From NCBI RefSeq assembly GCF_902809835.1, contig NZ_CADDWM010000014.1, positions 434,001-498,000 of the forward strand: 64,000 bases of DNA. Direction: 5' to 3'. This document shows, piece after piece, positions 26,827 through 34,727 of this stretch. A program made the position numbers and the translations under genes. Every line of letters starts with the position of its first letter. Within the stretch, counting starts at the first letter, position 1. The notes beneath the pieces were generated by a model that worked only from the letters and a program-made list of their open reading frames with translations, did not search any database and was not told the DNA's origin. Origin of the DNA: Agromyces sp. Marseille-P2726 (GTDB lineage Bacteria > Actinomycetota > Actinomycetes > Actinomycetales > Microbacteriaceae).

Positions 26827-27336
26827 GTGAGCGTCCTGATGCGGCGGGCGAAGGTCGAAGACCTCACCGCCATCATGCGCCTCGAACGCGAGACGTTCGT
26901 CGACGACGCATGGCCCGAGAACGCGATGCGGCGCGAGATCGAGAATCCGCACGGCTACTACCTCGTCGCGGTCGACGACGACGCCGACGATCCCGATGAG
27001 CGCCTGCTCGGGTACGCCGGCCTGCTCGCACCGAAGGACAGCGGTCAGGGCGACATCCAGACCATCGCCGTCGCGCCGTTCGCCAGGGGCATGGGTCTCG
27101 GCCGTGGCCTCATGCACGCGCTCATCACGCAGGCCCGCCGTCGGGGCGTCGCCGAGCTGTTCCTCGAGGTGCGCTCCGACAATCCCATCGCGCGCGCGCT
27201 CTACGAGTCGCTCGGCTTCGAACAGATCGGGATGCGTCCGCGGTACTACCGGGGCGGCATCGACGCCGTGCTGATGCGGCTCGAGGTGCCGGCGGCCATG
27301 ACCCGGCCCGCGGCATCCGATGGAGGCGGCGCATGA
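26827..27336 (+). CDS. rimI: Ribosomal protein S18 alanine N-acetyltransferase (RimI-like GNAT)
   Basis: RimI acetylates the N-terminus of S18. The 169-residue GNAT-fold product has the acetyl-CoA loop [11 protein letters not shown] (residues 86-96) after IQTIAVAP, and the C-terminal [23 protein letters not shown], typical of RimI. It begins at GTG 26827 and overlaps tsaD by four bases (ATGA). The tsaE-tsaB-rimI-tsaD order is standard for actinobacteria and supports the call. The exact acceptor protein is inferred. Confidence 0.9.
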   Translation: MSVLMRRAKVEDLTAIMRLERETFVDDAWPENAMRREIENPHGYYLVAVDDDADDPDERLLGYAGLLAPKDSGQGDIQTIAVAPFARGMGLGRGLMHALITQARRRGVAELFLEVRSDNPIARALYESLGFEQIGMRPRYYRGGIDAVLMRLEVPAAMTRPAASDGGGA

Positions 27337-28385
27337 ACCGCGCTGCGCCCCTCGTGCTCGGCATCGAGACCTCCTGCGATGAGACCGGCGTGGGCATCGT
27401 GCGCGGCACCGAGCTGCTCGCGAACGTCATCGCGTCGTCGATGGAAGAGCACGCCCGGTTCGGAGGGGTCGTGCCCGAGGTCGCCGCACGCGCCCACCTC
27501 GAGGCCCTGGGCCCGACGATCGCCGCGGCCCTCGCCGACGCCGAGATCGAACTTCCCGACGTCGATGCCGTCGCGGTGACCAGCGGGCCCGGACTCGCGG
27601 GCGCGCTCATGGTGGGCGTGGGTGCGGCCAAGGCGCTGGCGCTCGCGCTCGACCGGCCGATCTACGCCGTGAACCATCTCGTCGGGCATGTCGGCGCCGA
27701 CCTCCTCGACGACGAGGCACCGCTCGAGACGCCGACCGTCGCGCTGCTCGTCTCGGGCGGGCACACGTCGCTGCTGCTCGTGCGCGACCTCGTGGCCGAC
27801 GTGGAACTGCTCGGCGAGACGATCGACGATGCGGCGGGCGAGGCGTTCGACAAGGTGGCCAGGCTGCTCGGCCTGCCCTACCCCGGCGGACCCGAGATCG
27901 ACCGGGCAGCGCTCGGCGGCGATCCCGACGCGATCCGCTTCCCCCGCGGTCTCACCCAGCCGAAGGACCTGGCCGCGCACCGTTACGACTTCAGCTTCTC
28001 GGGACTGAAGACGGCCGTCGCACGCTGGGTCGAGCAACGGGAGGCGGCCGGCGAGCCGATCCCCCTGGCGGATGTCGCCGCGAGCTTCCGCGAGGCCGTC
28101 GTCGACGTGCTGGTGTCGAAGGCCGTCGGCGCGTGCGTCGACCTCGGCGTGCCGCGGCTCCTGCTCGGGGGTGGCGTGGTGGCGAACGCCCGGCTGCGTG
28201 AGGTGGCCGAGGAGCGAGCGGATGCCGCCGGCATCGCCCTGCGGGTTCCGCCGCTGTCGCTCTGCACCGACAACGGCGCGATGATCGCCGCGCTCGGCGC
28301 CCAGCTGATCATGGCCGGCCACGGGCCGTCCGACCTGGGATTCGGCGCGGACTCGACGCTTCCGGTCACCGACGTCCAAGGGTGA
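27333..28385 (+). CDS. tsaD: tRNA N6-adenosine threonylcarbamoyltransferase TsaD
   Basis: TsaD transfers the threonylcarbamoyl group to A37 of tRNA. The 350-residue product starts [21 protein letters not shown]. The metal-binding histidines His115 and His119 lie in [11 protein letters not shown], and VSGGHTSL and the [10 protein letters not shown] block are present. The length is usual. It ends the glmS-to-tsaD run; the next gene follows after 144 bases. Confidence 0.97.
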   Translation: MNRAAPLVLGIETSCDETGVGIVRGTELLANVIASSMEEHARFGGVVPEVAARAHLEALGPTIAAALADAEIELPDVDAVAVTSGPGLAGALMVGVGAAKALALALDRPIYAVNHLVGHVGADLLDDEAPLETPTVALLVSGGHTSLLLVRDLVADVELLGETIDDAAGEAFDKVARLLGLPYPGGPEIDRAALGGDPDAIRFPRGLTQPKDLAAHRYDFSFSGLKTAVARWVEQREAAGEPIPLADVAASFREAVVDVLVSKAVGACVDLGVPRLLLGGGVVANARLREVAEERADAAGIALRVPPLSLCTDNGAMIAALGAQLIMAGHGPSDLGFGADSTLPVTDVQG

Positions 28386-28426
28386 CACGGCCGCTTCGAA
28401 GGCTGTGCACGTGATACGCACCGCGA

Positions 28427-28432
28427 TAGTGT
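28427..28432 (+). promoter_or_regulatory. Promoter candidate for the DUF4190 genes
   Basis: TAGTGT (28427-28432) is preceded 17 bases upstream by TGTGCA (28404-28409). It would give a leader of about 90 bases. Confidence 0.4.
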
Positions 28433-28529
28433 GAGCACGAAGAGCCGGATGTCGCTCAGAAGCGCATCCGTACCACCCGCCGCCTGACGCGACGGAGCAT
28501 CCCATCCACAGCATCGAGGGAGAACGACC

Positions 28530-28949
28530 GTGACCGATCCCAATCGCCCCGACCAGCCGGGCACGCCCGTGCCGCCTCCGTCGGCACCGGGGTACAGCGC
28601 GCCCAACGCCGCACCGGCCTACGGGCAGACCGCGCCGGGCTACGGGCAGACCGCGCCGGGCTACGGGCAGCCCACCGGCACGAAGACCAACGTGCTCGCC
28701 ATCGTCTCGCTCGTCGCGTCCATCTCGGGCTTCGTGATCCTGCCGTTCGTCGGCCCCATCGTCGGTGTCATCTGCGGCCACATCTCGCTGAGTCAGATCA
28801 AGAAGACCGGCGAACAGGGCCGCGGCATGGCCCTCGCCGGCCTCATCCTCGGGTATGTCGGCATTGCGCTCGCGATCATCGGCACGATCATCTTCTTCGC
28901 CGTCTTCGGCGCGCTGCTCGCGAACACCGACTTCACGACCACGTACTGA
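28530..28949 (+). CDS. DUF4190-type membrane protein, copy 1
   Basis: Function unknown. The 139-residue product has a Pro/Gly/Tyr-rich N-terminal cytosolic tail (about 1-48) with three AYGQ or GYGQ repeats (YGQTAPG twice), followed by two membrane helices in the DUF4190 pattern. Between them lies GHISLSQIKKTGEQGRGMALAGLILGY, the family signature. A GTG start follows GAGGGAGAACG. It is the first of three adjacent proteins of the same design, which suggests local duplication. Proline-rich tails often mediate protein contacts, but no partner is evident. Confidence 0.85.
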   Translation: MTDPNRPDQPGTPVPPPSAPGYSAPNAAPAYGQTAPGYGQTAPGYGQPTGTKTNVLAIVSLVASISGFVILPFVGPIVGVICGHISLSQIKKTGEQGRGMALAGLILGYVGIALAIIGTIIFFAVFGALLANTDFTTTY

Positions 28950-28989
28950 GCACTGACTGTCGACCCCTCTCACACGAAAGGCGAACGCC

Positions 28990-29528
28990 ATGAGTGATCC
29001 CAGGAACCCCGACGAGCCGAGGGTGCCCGAGGAGCCCACCATTCCGACCGAGCCCGACCGGCCCGTCGTGCCGCCGGCACCAGAGGAGCCGACGGTGCCG
29101 TCGGAGCCAGAGCCGACCTTCCCGAGCCAGCCCGAGCCCGGTCCCGCGTATCCGACCGACCCACCTACGGCGCCCCCCGCCAGCCCGGGTACGGTGAACC
29201 GGGATACGTCGCTCCGGCGTACGGCACGTCGGCACCGGCGCGGCCGACCCCCGTCTTCAGCCTGATCTCGTTGATCGCGGGCATCGTCGGACTCGTCGGG
29301 TTCTTCGTGGTGTTCATCCCGATCGTGGGCGGCGTCATGCAGCTCATCATCCCGGCAGCCGCGGTGGTCCTCGGCTTCATCGGCCGCAAGCGTGAACCGG
29401 CCGCGAAGGGCATGTGGCTCACGGGCATCATCCTGGGCTTCGTCGGCCTCGCCATCGCCGTGCTCTCGATCATCTTCTGGAGCATCGCCTTCGCCAACAT
29501 CCCGTTCTCCACCGACCCGACGTTCTAG
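28990..29528 (+). pseudogene. DUF4190-type membrane protein, copy 2, frameshifted
   Basis: The first frame (28990-29265) has a Pro/Glu-rich tail (PEEPTIPTEPDRP...) and then loses sense. A second frame (open until 29528) encodes RQPGYGEPGYVAPAYGTSAP, a joined PTPVFSLISLIAGIVG and two membrane helices ending IPFSTDPTF. The two frames meet at about 29155-29166: restoring one C in the ACCCACC stretch would fuse them into one 179-residue protein of the same design as copy 1. So this is a one-base deletion, a sequencing error, or less likely a programmed shift. Each part alone would be a broken gene. Confidence 0.75.
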
Positions 29529-29535
29529 GGGATCG

Positions 29536-30060
29536 ATGTCCGACCGCGAGGGGGTCTCGCCCGACGGCGAGGCCCCCGACCGTTCCCCCGGTGCAGATCC
29601 CGCACCGGGGATCCCGCCGACGCAGCCGACGGCGCAGCCCGGCACGCAGCTGCCTCAGCCGCGAGATGCTTCCGCCGACGTCGATCCGTCGGCCCGCGAG
29701 TTCGACGTCCCCTTCGACACGGGCGAGCTGCACCGGCTGCCGACCGGCCAGCTCCTCATCGTGCACCGGCCCGACCAGGCGGGCGCGGCAGCCGACGCCG
29801 AGGAGGAGGACACGCAGCGACGCATCTACAGCTGGGTCGCCGCCATCGTCGGCACCATCGGCGCCATCGCGTCGCTCTTCGTCGGGTGGATGCTGCCGCT
29901 GTCGATCGCGGCGATCGTCTTCGGCGTGCTCGGGCTGCGACGCGAGGAGGAGGGACGCATGCTCGCCTTCGTCGGGATCGGCACGGGAATCACCGGTCTC
30001 GTCTTCTCGGCCGTGTGGATCGGCTACTACGCGATCGTCTTCGACGCGCTCCCGCGCTGA
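29536..30060 (+). CDS. DUF4190-like membrane protein, copy 3
   Basis: Function unknown. The ATG at 29536 (MSDREGVSPDGEAPDR) follows the second copy by 7 bases. The 174-residue product has a long Pro/Asp-rich tail to about residue 95 and then two hydrophobic helices (WVAAIVGTIGAIASLFVGWM; FVGIGTGITGLVFSAVWIGYY) with a charged RREEEGRM turn between. It is more diverged than copies 1 and 2 but has the same tail-helix-helix plan. Confidence 0.75.
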   Translation: MSDREGVSPDGEAPDRSPGADPAPGIPPTQPTAQPGTQLPQPRDASADVDPSAREFDVPFDTGELHRLPTGQLLIVHRPDQAGAAADAEEEDTQRRIYSWVAAIVGTIGAIASLFVGWMLPLSIAAIVFGVLGLRREEEGRMLAFVGIGTGITGLVFSAVWIGYYAIVFDALPR

Positions 30061-30104
30061 CTCGAGGGGGTCGCACCGTGCCGGGGCCGGGGCCGAACGG
30101 GCCG

Positions 30105-31295
30105 CTATCCCAGTCGCTCGACGAGGAGCGCCACGTGCCGGCCCGATTCGCGCGTCAGGACGATCGTGGCGCTCTCATCGCCGCGCAGCTTGAGGCGGGT
30201 TCGGAGGGCCGCCGGATCGACGTCGACGCCGCGCTTCTTGATCTCGAGCGTGCCGACCCCCCGGGCATGGAGGGCCTGGCGCAACTGCCGTTCGTCGGCC
30301 GGCAGGTGCTCGAGCACGCGGAACCCGCGTGCGAAGGGTGATTCGAACTCCGTGTCGGTGGTCAGGTATGCGATGCCCGGGCTGAGCATCCATGCGCCGT
30401 TCGCCCGCGCGAGGTCGCCGATGAGGCGAGCTCGGATGACGGCACCGTCGGGTTCGTAGATGTAGTCGCCGATCGGGCCGACGGGGGCATCTTCGCTGTC
30501 GGCCGGCGCCGTGAGCTCGGCCGCGCTCTCGCCGCGCACGACGAGCGCGGCACGACCGACACCGGGCCGGGCCACCGCGCCCTGCCAGACGCCCAGCTCC
30601 AGGACGTCTCCGTCGACCGAGATCCACTGGGCCTCGGCCCCCGCCGGGATGACGCGGCGATCGGTGCCGGGACCGAGCTTCACGCCGACGGGCAGGCGAT
30701 CGGCCAGCCCGAATGCGAAGTCGAGGCTGGGGGAGTACTCGGCGGCGTCCGCGATGCGACGTGTCGTGCCGCCCGCGGTCGTGCGGCGCGCCGGATCGAG
30801 GAAGGCGCCGCCGATGCCGCTGAGCGAGACGTCCTCGGCTCGTGCGTGCAGCACTCGGACGCGAGGGAAGGGCGTGAGGTTGTAGGCGGCGATGGCCGCG
30901 GTGATCTCGTCGGCCTCGACCGCCGTGACCTCGAGGTCGATCGCCGCGAGGGCGAGGGCGTCACCCCCGATGCCGCACCCGAGGTCGGCGACGTGCTCGA
31001 TCCCGGCTCTCGCGTAACGGCCCGCATGCAGCGCCGCGACCCGCCGGCGGGTGGCCTGCTCGAGCCCCGCCTCGGTGAAGAGCATGCGCGAGGCGAACTC
31101 GCCGAACTTCGCCGCCGCTCGCGCCCGCAGCTTCGACTGGCTGAGCACGGTCGCGACGAGGCCGGGCGGATGCCCCTGACGGCGCAGGTCTGCCACGGTC
31201 TTCACCACGTCGGCCGTGGTATCCCATGCGGGGAGGCTGTCGAGGAGTCGGAGTCCCTCGGGCGAGAGGAGTTCGACGAGCTCGGCGCGGTCCAC
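30105..31295 (-). CDS. Class I SAM-dependent methyltransferase with THUMP-like C-terminus
   Basis: The 396-residue product has the SAM motif I VADLGCGIGGDALAL at about 103-115 and a catalytic-type LDPARR at 167-171. The C-terminal 70 residues (FRVLEHLPADERQLRQALHARGVGTLEIKKRGVDVDP) match the THUMP-like fold of actinobacterial proteins of this class. A nucleic-acid (probably RNA) target is inferred from that domain, not shown. It is convergent with the DUF4190 genes and starts at a GTG 6 bases after a TAGCGT box. Confidence 0.8.
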   Translation of the reverse strand: MDRAELVELLSPEGLRLLDSLPAWDTTADVVKTVADLRRQGHPPGLVATVLSQSKLRARAAAKFGEFASRMLFTEAGLEQATRRRVAALHAGRYARAGIEHVADLGCGIGGDALALAAIDLEVTAVEADEITAAIAAYNLTPFPRVRVLHARAEDVSLSGIGGAFLDPARRTTAGGTTRRIADAAEYSPSLDFAFGLADRLPVGVKLGPGTDRRVIPAGAEAQWISVDGDVLELGVWQGAVARPGVGRAALVVRGESAAELTAPADSEDAPVGPIGDYIYEPDGAVIRARLIGDLARANGAWMLSPGIAYLTTDTEFESPFARGFRVLEHLPADERQLRQALHARGVGTLEIKKRGVDVDPAALRTRLKLRGDESATIVLTRESGRHVALLVERLG

Positions 31296-31307
31296 CCGGC
31301 AACGCTA
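31296..31307 (-). promoter_or_regulatory. Leaderless promoter of the THUMP-like methyltransferase
   Basis: On the minus strand TAGCGT (31307-31302) is followed after 6 bases by the GTG start at 31295, giving TAGCGTTGCCGGGTG. Confidence 0.6.
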
Positions 31308-31351
31308 GCATCGGCCCGATGGCGGTCGGCCGGAAGCCGAGCCTTCCAGGG

Positions 31352-31378
31352 CTGGCACTCACGTTGCACGAGTGCCAA
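31352..31378. promoter_or_regulatory. CIRCE-like operator 1 of groES
   Basis: CTGGCACTC-N9-GAGTGCCAA is a variant of the HrcA operator TTAGCACTC-N9-GAGTGCTAA. The 9-base spacer contains TTGCAC, the -35 hexamer of the groES promoter. Confidence 0.7.
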
Positions 31379-31392
31379 ATCGCCCCTAGACT
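31364..31392 (+). promoter_or_regulatory. groES promoter
   Basis: TTGCAC (31364-31369) and TAGACT (31387-31392) are separated by exactly 17 bases. The -35 lies within operator 1, and the expected start point falls at the edge of operator 2. Confidence 0.75.
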
Positions 31393-31396
31393 CGAT

Positions 31397-31423
31397 TTAG
31401 CACTCTCACAGTGAGGGTGCTAA
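31397..31423. promoter_or_regulatory. CIRCE operator 2 of groES
   Basis: TTAGCACTC-N9-GGGTGCTAA matches the HrcA-binding CIRCE consensus with one mismatch, directly downstream of the -10 box. HrcA repression of groES is inferred. Confidence 0.85.
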
Positions 31424-31451
31424 TCAGTCTTCATCAAGAAAGAGGTCAAAC

Positions 31452-31748
31452 GTGTCGGTTTCCATCAAGCCGCTCGAGGATCGCATCGTCATCAAGCAGG
31501 TCGAGGCAGAGCAGACCACCGCGTCGGGTCTCGTGATCCCCGACACCGCCAAGGAGAAGCCGCAGGAAGGTGAGGTCGTGGCGGTCGGCCCCGGCCGCAT
31601 CGACGACAACGGCAACCGCGTTCCGCTCGACGTGGCCGTCGGCGACCGGGTCCTGTACTCCAAGTACGGCGGCACCGAGGTGAAGTTCGGCGCAGACGAG
31701 TTCCTCGTCCTCTCCGCGCGCGACGTGCTCGCGGTCGTCGTCCGCTAG
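31452..31748 (+). CDS. groES: Co-chaperonin GroES
   Basis: GroES caps the GroEL folding chamber. The 98-residue product starts at GTG 31452 ([20 protein letters not shown]) with AAAGAGG upstream. It has the mobile loop [17 protein letters not shown] and the GroES core VVAVGPG. groL, which usually follows, is absent: the next gene is an EamA permease, and a terminator lies right after groES. Two CIRCE-type operators flank the promoter, so it is a single-gene heat-shock unit. Confidence 0.97.
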   Translation: MSVSIKPLEDRIVIKQVEAEQTTASGLVIPDTAKEKPQEGEVVAVGPGRIDDNGNRVPLDVAVGDRVLYSKYGGTEVKFGADEFLVLSARDVLAVVVR

Positions 31749-31766
31749 TCGACACGACATCGTTCC

Positions 31767-31799
31767 GAGGCCCGGACGCCCATGCGGCATCCGGGCCTC
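31767..31799 (+). terminator. Terminator after groES
   Basis: A 14-bp stem with one mismatch (GAGGCCCGGACGCC, 31767-31780, with 31786-31799) and a 5-base loop begins 18 bases after the groES stop. Confidence 0.75.
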
Positions 31800-31819
31800 G
31801 TCGCGTCTCGTGCGGGGCG

Positions 31820-31831
31820 TAGTCTGAACCG
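31820..31831 (+). promoter_or_regulatory. Leaderless promoter of the RarD-type permease
   Basis: TAGTCT (31820-31825) lies 6 bases before the GTG start at 31832 (TAGTCTGAACCGGTG). Confidence 0.65.
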
Positions 31832-32788
31832 GTGTCATCGCGTTCCGAAACCGACCTGCCCTCGGCCGGGCCCCGACACGCGCTGAGCCGCTCGGGCCTC
31901 GCATTCGCGGTCAGCGCGTACGGCCTCTGGGGATTCCTGCCGATCTACTTCATCGCGCTCGAACCCGCCGGCCCGATCGAGATCGTCGCATGGCGGGTGC
32001 TCCTCTCCCTCGTCTTCTGCGCGATCCTCATCGCGGCGACTCGCGCCTGGCGTCCGTTCGCGCTCCTCCTCCGTGATCGGCGGATCGTGCTCATCATGGG
32101 GCTGGCCGGGGCGCTCATCTTCATCAACTGGCAGACCTACGTGTTCGCGGCGCTCACGGGGCAGGTGGTCGAGGCCGCCCTCGGGTACTTCATCAACCCG
32201 ATCGTCACCGTCTTCCTCGGGGTGCTGGTGCTGCGGGAGCGTCTCAACGCCACCCAGTGGACGGCGGTCGGCATCTCCATCGTCGCCGTCATCGTGCTCG
32301 GCGTCGGGTACGGGCAGCTGCCGTGGATCGCGCTCATCCTGGCGTTCTCGTTCGGTTTCTACGGCCTCATCAAGAAGCGGGTCGGTCCGCGGGTCGACGC
32401 CGTCGCCGGCCTCACGCTCGAGACGGCATGGCTGGCTCCACTCGCGGTCGCGCAGTTGGTGTTCGTCGCGATGACCACGGGCCTCACGATGGGCACGGTG
32501 AGCCCGTGGCACACGACGCTCCTGCTGCTCGCCGGTGCCGTCACGGCCGTGCCGCTGCTGCTGTTCGCCGCGGCATCCCGTCGCCTTCCGCTCGTCTACA
32601 TGGGGTTCATCCAGTACTTCGCGCCGTTCATCCAGTTCTTGGTGGGCGTGGTGGTGCTGCAGGAGCCCATGCCGCTCGAGCGATGGATCGGGTTCGGCCT
32701 GGTCTGGGTGGCCCTGCTGGTGCTCACGTTCGATCTCGTTCGCGGCATGCGGACGTCTCGAAGGGCCGCGGCGGCGGAGCCGATCTGA
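31832..32788 (+). CDS. rarD: EamA family transporter, RarD type
   Basis: This 318-residue plasma membrane protein has about ten hydrophobic helices arranged as two EamA repeats and begins after a hydrophilic lead with GLAFAVSAYGLWGFLPIYF, the RarD pattern. The conserved NWQTYVFA, FINPIVTVFLG and QYFAPFIQFL blocks of the RarD subfamily are present. The substrate of this subfamily is not settled (chloramphenicol sensitivity in E. coli). It is transcribed alone from a leaderless GTG. Confidence 0.88.
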   Translation: MSSRSETDLPSAGPRHALSRSGLAFAVSAYGLWGFLPIYFIALEPAGPIEIVAWRVLLSLVFCAILIAATRAWRPFALLLRDRRIVLIMGLAGALIFINWQTYVFAALTGQVVEAALGYFINPIVTVFLGVLVLRERLNATQWTAVGISIVAVIVLGVGYGQLPWIALILAFSFGFYGLIKKRVGPRVDAVAGLTLETAWLAPLAVAQLVFVAMTTGLTMGTVSPWHTTLLLLAGAVTAVPLLLFAAASRRLPLVYMGFIQYFAPFIQFLVGVVVLQEPMPLERWIGFGLVWVALLVLTFDLVRGMRTSRRAAAAEPI

Positions 32789-33025
32789 GAAGTCGGCATG
32801 GCGCCCCCGAACGAGGGCCACGCAATCATCTGCTGCGATGACCCGCATGTGCGCTGATTCTGTGCGTCGGCTGGCACAACGGTGTCGGAGAGGTAACGAT
32901 TCGTGCGGTGTTACACGGTTGTGACCGCAGCGACTTGTTTCCGATTGGGGCGGGCAATACTGTCAAACACACGGCGTCACCAGACGCTGATTTTGTGTAC
33001 CAGTCCTTCAGTCCCAAGGAGCAAC
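32789..33025 (+). promoter_or_regulatory. Spacer with promoter of the substrate-binding lipoprotein
   Basis: TTGTTT (32935-32940) and TACTGT (32958-32963) are separated by 17 bases, giving a leader of about 55 bases. AAGGAGC (33017-33023) precedes the ATG. The first 140 bases contain no recognisable element. Confidence 0.6.
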
Positions 33026-34318
33026 ATGAGCGTATTCGCGAAGGCCACGGCCTCGCGCTCGGCTCGCGCAGCATGGACGGGGGTCGCCCTCGCCGGCGTC
33101 AGTGCCCTCCTCCTCACCGCGTGCAGCACGGGCGCCCCGGCCCCCGCCGAATCGGATGAACCGACCGAGGCCGCCGGCGACGCCCTGCCGATCGAGGCCG
33201 GCGAACGTGACCTCACCCTCAAGATCGGCACCCTGCTTCCGCAGAGCGGCAACCTCGCGTTCCTCGGACCGCCCGAGGAGGCAGGTGTTGCGGCCGCCGT
33301 CGAGGACGTCAACGATGCCGCCCAGGGAATCACCGTCGAAGCCGTCTACCGCGACTCGGGTGACACCACCACCGACATCGCGACCGTCTCGACCACCGAC
33401 CTCCTCTCGCAGGATGTCGCGGCGATCGTCGGGGCGGCCTCGTCGGGTGTCTCCTTCACGGTCATCGACCAGATCACCGCGGCTGGTGTGGTGCAGTTCT
33501 CGCCGGCGAACACGTCGCCCGACTTCACCGATTACGACGACAACGATCTGTACTTCCGTACCGCTCCGTCCGACCTCCTGCAGGGTGAGGTGCTGGGCAA
33601 CCAGATCGCCTCCGATGGCGCATCGACCCTCGGTCTCATCGTCATCAACGACCCCTACGGCACCGGCCTGGCCGAAGCGACCAAGGCGGCGTTCGAGGCG
33701 GCCGGCGGCGAAGTGGTCGCCGAAGAGCTCTACAACACCGGTGACTCGAACTTCGACGCACAGGTGGCCGCGATCACCGCGGCCAACCCCGACGCCGTCG
33801 CGGTCATCACCTTCGACGAGTCGAGGGTCATCGTCCCGGCCCTCGTGGGCGCGGGCCAGCCTGGTGACTCGCTCTACTTCGTCGACGGAAACCTGTTCAA
33901 CTACACCGCGGACTTCGCACCCGGCCTGATCACCGGGTCGAAGGGCACCCTGCCCGGGCCGAAGCTGGAAGACGACTTCCGCGACCGCCTGCTCGCGGTC
34001 GACCCGGCACTGACCGAGTTCGCCTACGGCCCCGAGTCGTACGACGCGGTCATGCTCATCGCCCTAGCCGCGTACGCGGCGAACAGCGCAGACCCCGCTG
34101 ACTTCGCTCCGTACATCCGGCAGGTCTCGGGTGGCACCGGCGACGGCGAGAAGGTCTCCACCTTCGCCGACGCCGCCGCGCTCCTCGCTGAGGGCCAGCA
34201 GATCGACTGGGACGGCCCCTCGGGCCCGATCACGCTCGACGAGGCCGGCGACCCCACCGAGGCGAGCATCGGTGTCTACGAGTACGCAGAGGACAACACG
34301 TTCTCGCGTATCAACTAG
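33026..34318 (+). CDS. ABC transporter substrate-binding lipoprotein, branched-chain amino acid/amide type
   Basis: This is a membrane-anchored receptor of a Liv-type ABC importer. The 430-residue product has a basic N-terminus, a hydrophobic stretch and the lipobox LLTAC with Cys33, then an acidic Pro-rich linker and a type I periplasmic-binding fold (IGTLLPQSGNLAFLGPPEEA; VYRDSGDTTT; VINDPYGTGLAEATK). The frame is open upstream, but the ATG at 33026 has the ribosome site. It converges on the transporter genes livF-H on the other strand. Leucine-type amino acids are the best guess; short-chain amides or urea are possible. Confidence 0.87.
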   Translation: MSVFAKATASRSARAAWTGVALAGVSALLLTACSTGAPAPAESDEPTEAAGDALPIEAGERDLTLKIGTLLPQSGNLAFLGPPEEAGVAAAVEDVNDAAQGITVEAVYRDSGDTTTDIATVSTTDLLSQDVAAIVGAASSGVSFTVIDQITAAGVVQFSPANTSPDFTDYDDNDLYFRTAPSDLLQGEVLGNQIASDGASTLGLIVINDPYGTGLAEATKAAFEAAGGEVVAEELYNTGDSNFDAQVAAITAANPDAVAVITFDESRVIVPALVGAGQPGDSLYFVDGNLFNYTADFAPGLITGSKGTLPGPKLEDDFRDRLLAVDPALTEFAYGPESYDAVMLIALAAYAANSADPADFAPYIRQVSGGTGDGEKVSTFADAAALLAEGQQIDWDGPSGPITLDEAGDPTEASIGVYEYAEDNTFSRIN

Positions 34319-34334
34319 TACGCACCTCGCCTGG

Positions 34335-34362
34335 AAGGGCCCCGGCTCCGGCCGGGGCCCTT
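34335..34362 (+). terminator. Terminator after the substrate-binding lipoprotein
   Basis: A perfect 12-bp stem AAGGGCCCCGGC (34335-34346) with 34351-34362 and a TCCG loop is followed by T-rich TCGC. It begins 17 bases after the stop codon. Confidence 0.85.
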
Positions 34363-34469
34363 TCGCATGCCCGGTCTCCGGCCGGGGCCCTTTCGCGTGC
34401 CCGGCTCCGGCCGGGGCCCTTTCGCATGCCCGGTCTCCGGCCGGGGCCCTTTCGCGTGCCCGGTCTCCG
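34351..34469 (+). repeat. Four tandem copies of the terminator's 3' half (about 30 bp each)
   Basis: The unit is GCCGGGGCCCTTTCGC + (A or G)TGCCCGG(T)CTCCG, at 34351-34380, 34381-34409 (29 bases), 34410-34439 and 34440-34469. The variants CATGCCC and CGTGCCC alternate. Each unit keeps the GCCGGGGCCCTTT arm and T-run. A C-rich low-complexity stretch follows to about 34519. Confidence 0.9.
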
Positions 34470-34680
34470 TCCCCCGTCGCCCGTCCCTCTCCGTCGCCGT
34501 CCCCCGGTCCCCGGGACCCTCGCCACATCGTCGAGGGTGCCCGAAACGTCGCCGCCGCGCCGGTCGCCAGCGGCCGGAGACGTCGTTTCGAGCACACTCG
34601 GGGAACCGGCACGGCAATCGCCACGCGCGAGCCGACGTGCGAAGGCTCCTGAACGGTCGCGGGCGAAGCCGGATGGAATG

Positions 34681-34715
34681 ACGAAGGGCGGATGCCGCGG
34701 CATCCGCCCCTTCGT
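34681..34715 (-). terminator. Terminator of the liv operon (minus strand)
   Basis: A 17-bp inverted repeat with one bulged base (ACGAAGGGCGGATGCCG, 34681-34697, with 34698-34715) lies 12 bases past the livF stop. It contains the self-complementary GGATGCCGCGGCATCC motif seen elsewhere in the window. Between 34520 and 34680 I see no gene. Confidence 0.75.
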
Positions 34716-34727
34716 GGACCGGGTTGC

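Noticed and set aside
34351-34469. Possible CRISPR array
   Set aside because: The 30-bp units are directly adjacent without spacers and derive from a terminator arm; no cas genes are present.
34064-34703. Open frames with repeated GPFACPV or AKGPRPE units
   Set aside because: They arise from translating the tandem terminator repeats; no ribosome site and no similarity.
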